Shown here one piece after another: positions 63,561-64,000 of a stretch of DNA of 64,000 nt; position 1 is the stretch's first letter, and each line of letters opens with the position of its first letter. Source of the DNA: Buteo buteo (lineage: Eukaryota; Chordata; Aves; Accipitriformes; Accipitridae); assembly GCF_964188355.1 (NCBI RefSeq), contig NC_134173.1, positions 8,075,291 to 8,139,290 on the forward strand. The letters are read 5' to 3'. The notes beneath the pieces are model-generated. The model saw nothing but the letters and a program-made list of their open reading frames with translations, was not told where the DNA came from and did not search any database. A program made the translations under genes and the position numbers.

Positions 63561-64000
63561 TCCCAATCTACCTTCATACTGGTATGGCACATTGTAACTT
63601 TACTAGCATACTTCATGCAAAATGTCTTTATTCCCTGCCCCTTAGTATGATTATACCTTTCAGCTAAACAGCACAAGACAGGTTGTAGACCTCCTGCCTT
63701 TCCACCTGCGCCTAGCAGGGGAGCAGAAGTGTACAATTGTTCTCTTCTTCCTCCTCCAAGCTCGGAATGTATATTTTTCAAAAATTTTGGTTCATTTTGC
63801 ATTTGCTTTAAAAGCCAGCAGTGACAAAGGTCTACAAAGGTACTGAGGTATTCAGATATTGAAGTGTTTTAGAGCAGAACATAGACTGTTGAGAGTCACT
63901 CTAAGCTTCCTGCTAGCTCTTGAAGCGTGTATACCTGCTATGCTTTAATTATGGAAACATGCACTGGAGCAGGGTTCGAAGCTCAAGTCTTTTCCCTCTC
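63561..64000. other. Possible 5' CR1 remnant and non-coding sequence
   Basis: A 129-codon minus-strand frame (63,413-63,802) runs into the CR1 and its last 50 or so codons overlap the recognised ORF1-ORF2 junction region. The upstream part (MQNEPKFLKN...) is not something I can match to CR1 ORF1, so it may be ORF1 remnant or host DNA. Beyond about 63,800 nothing is recognised. Confidence 0.4.

Noticed and set aside
1..64000. CRISPR arrays, operons, phage or toxin systems
   Set aside because: No direct-repeat arrays with spacers, ribosome-binding sites or contiguous gene strings are seen. The window is vertebrate non-coding DNA.

Overview
The window reads as vertebrate nuclear DNA, most likely from a bird. 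It is visibly AT-rich and lacks any dense run of open frames. It carries a CR1-type LINE whose reverse transcriptase and endonuclease residues can be read directly, and an avian-type endogenous-retrovirus solo LTR with a perfect 5-bp target duplication. No bacterial, phage or CRISPR features and no rRNA or tRNA were recognised. No protein-coding exon of a known host gene was recognised either. The many short open frames are what AT-rich non-coding DNA gives by chance, so I read the window as intergenic or intronic sequence.

Layout from left to right. About 1.1-1.85 kb holds a very decayed plus-strand CR1/L3-like reverse-transcriptase fragment. About 1.9-20.7 kb is mostly featureless, with homopolymer runs and two stretches (about 12.2-12.7 and 18.7-19.5 kb) that look like candidate conserved regulatory DNA. 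At 20,741-21,770 lies a solo LTR in minus orientation, flanked by CCTAT duplications, with an internal tandem array of about 50 bp period. Just beyond it (about 21.8-21.97 kb) is an old CR1-type 3' tail. About 22-43 kb is non-coding, with regulatory-looking blocks at about 24.5, 30.0-31.3 and 39.2 kb and a few microsatellites. At about 43.08-43.66 kb is the only non-repeat CpG-rich island, followed by dense regulatory-looking sequence to about 43.9 kb. At about 44.28-44.53 kb is a diverged old interspersed repeat. A homeodomain/POU-like motif cluster lies at 47.8 kb. About 48-61.1 kb is mostly empty. About 61.135-63.56 kb is a minus-strand CR1 with endonuclease and reverse transcriptase, broken by stops and frameshifts and cut off at its 3' side.

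The parts do not form a pathway. The repeats are inactive relics. The CpG island and motif-dense blocks are the only candidates for host function, and they suggest the regulatory surroundings of a gene lying outside the window or around it as an intron. I found no new biological system. The observations most worth checking are the CpG island, the unusually long open frame inside the 30-kb block, the nested LTR/CR1 locus, and the CR1 that has lost its 3' rather than its 5' end.
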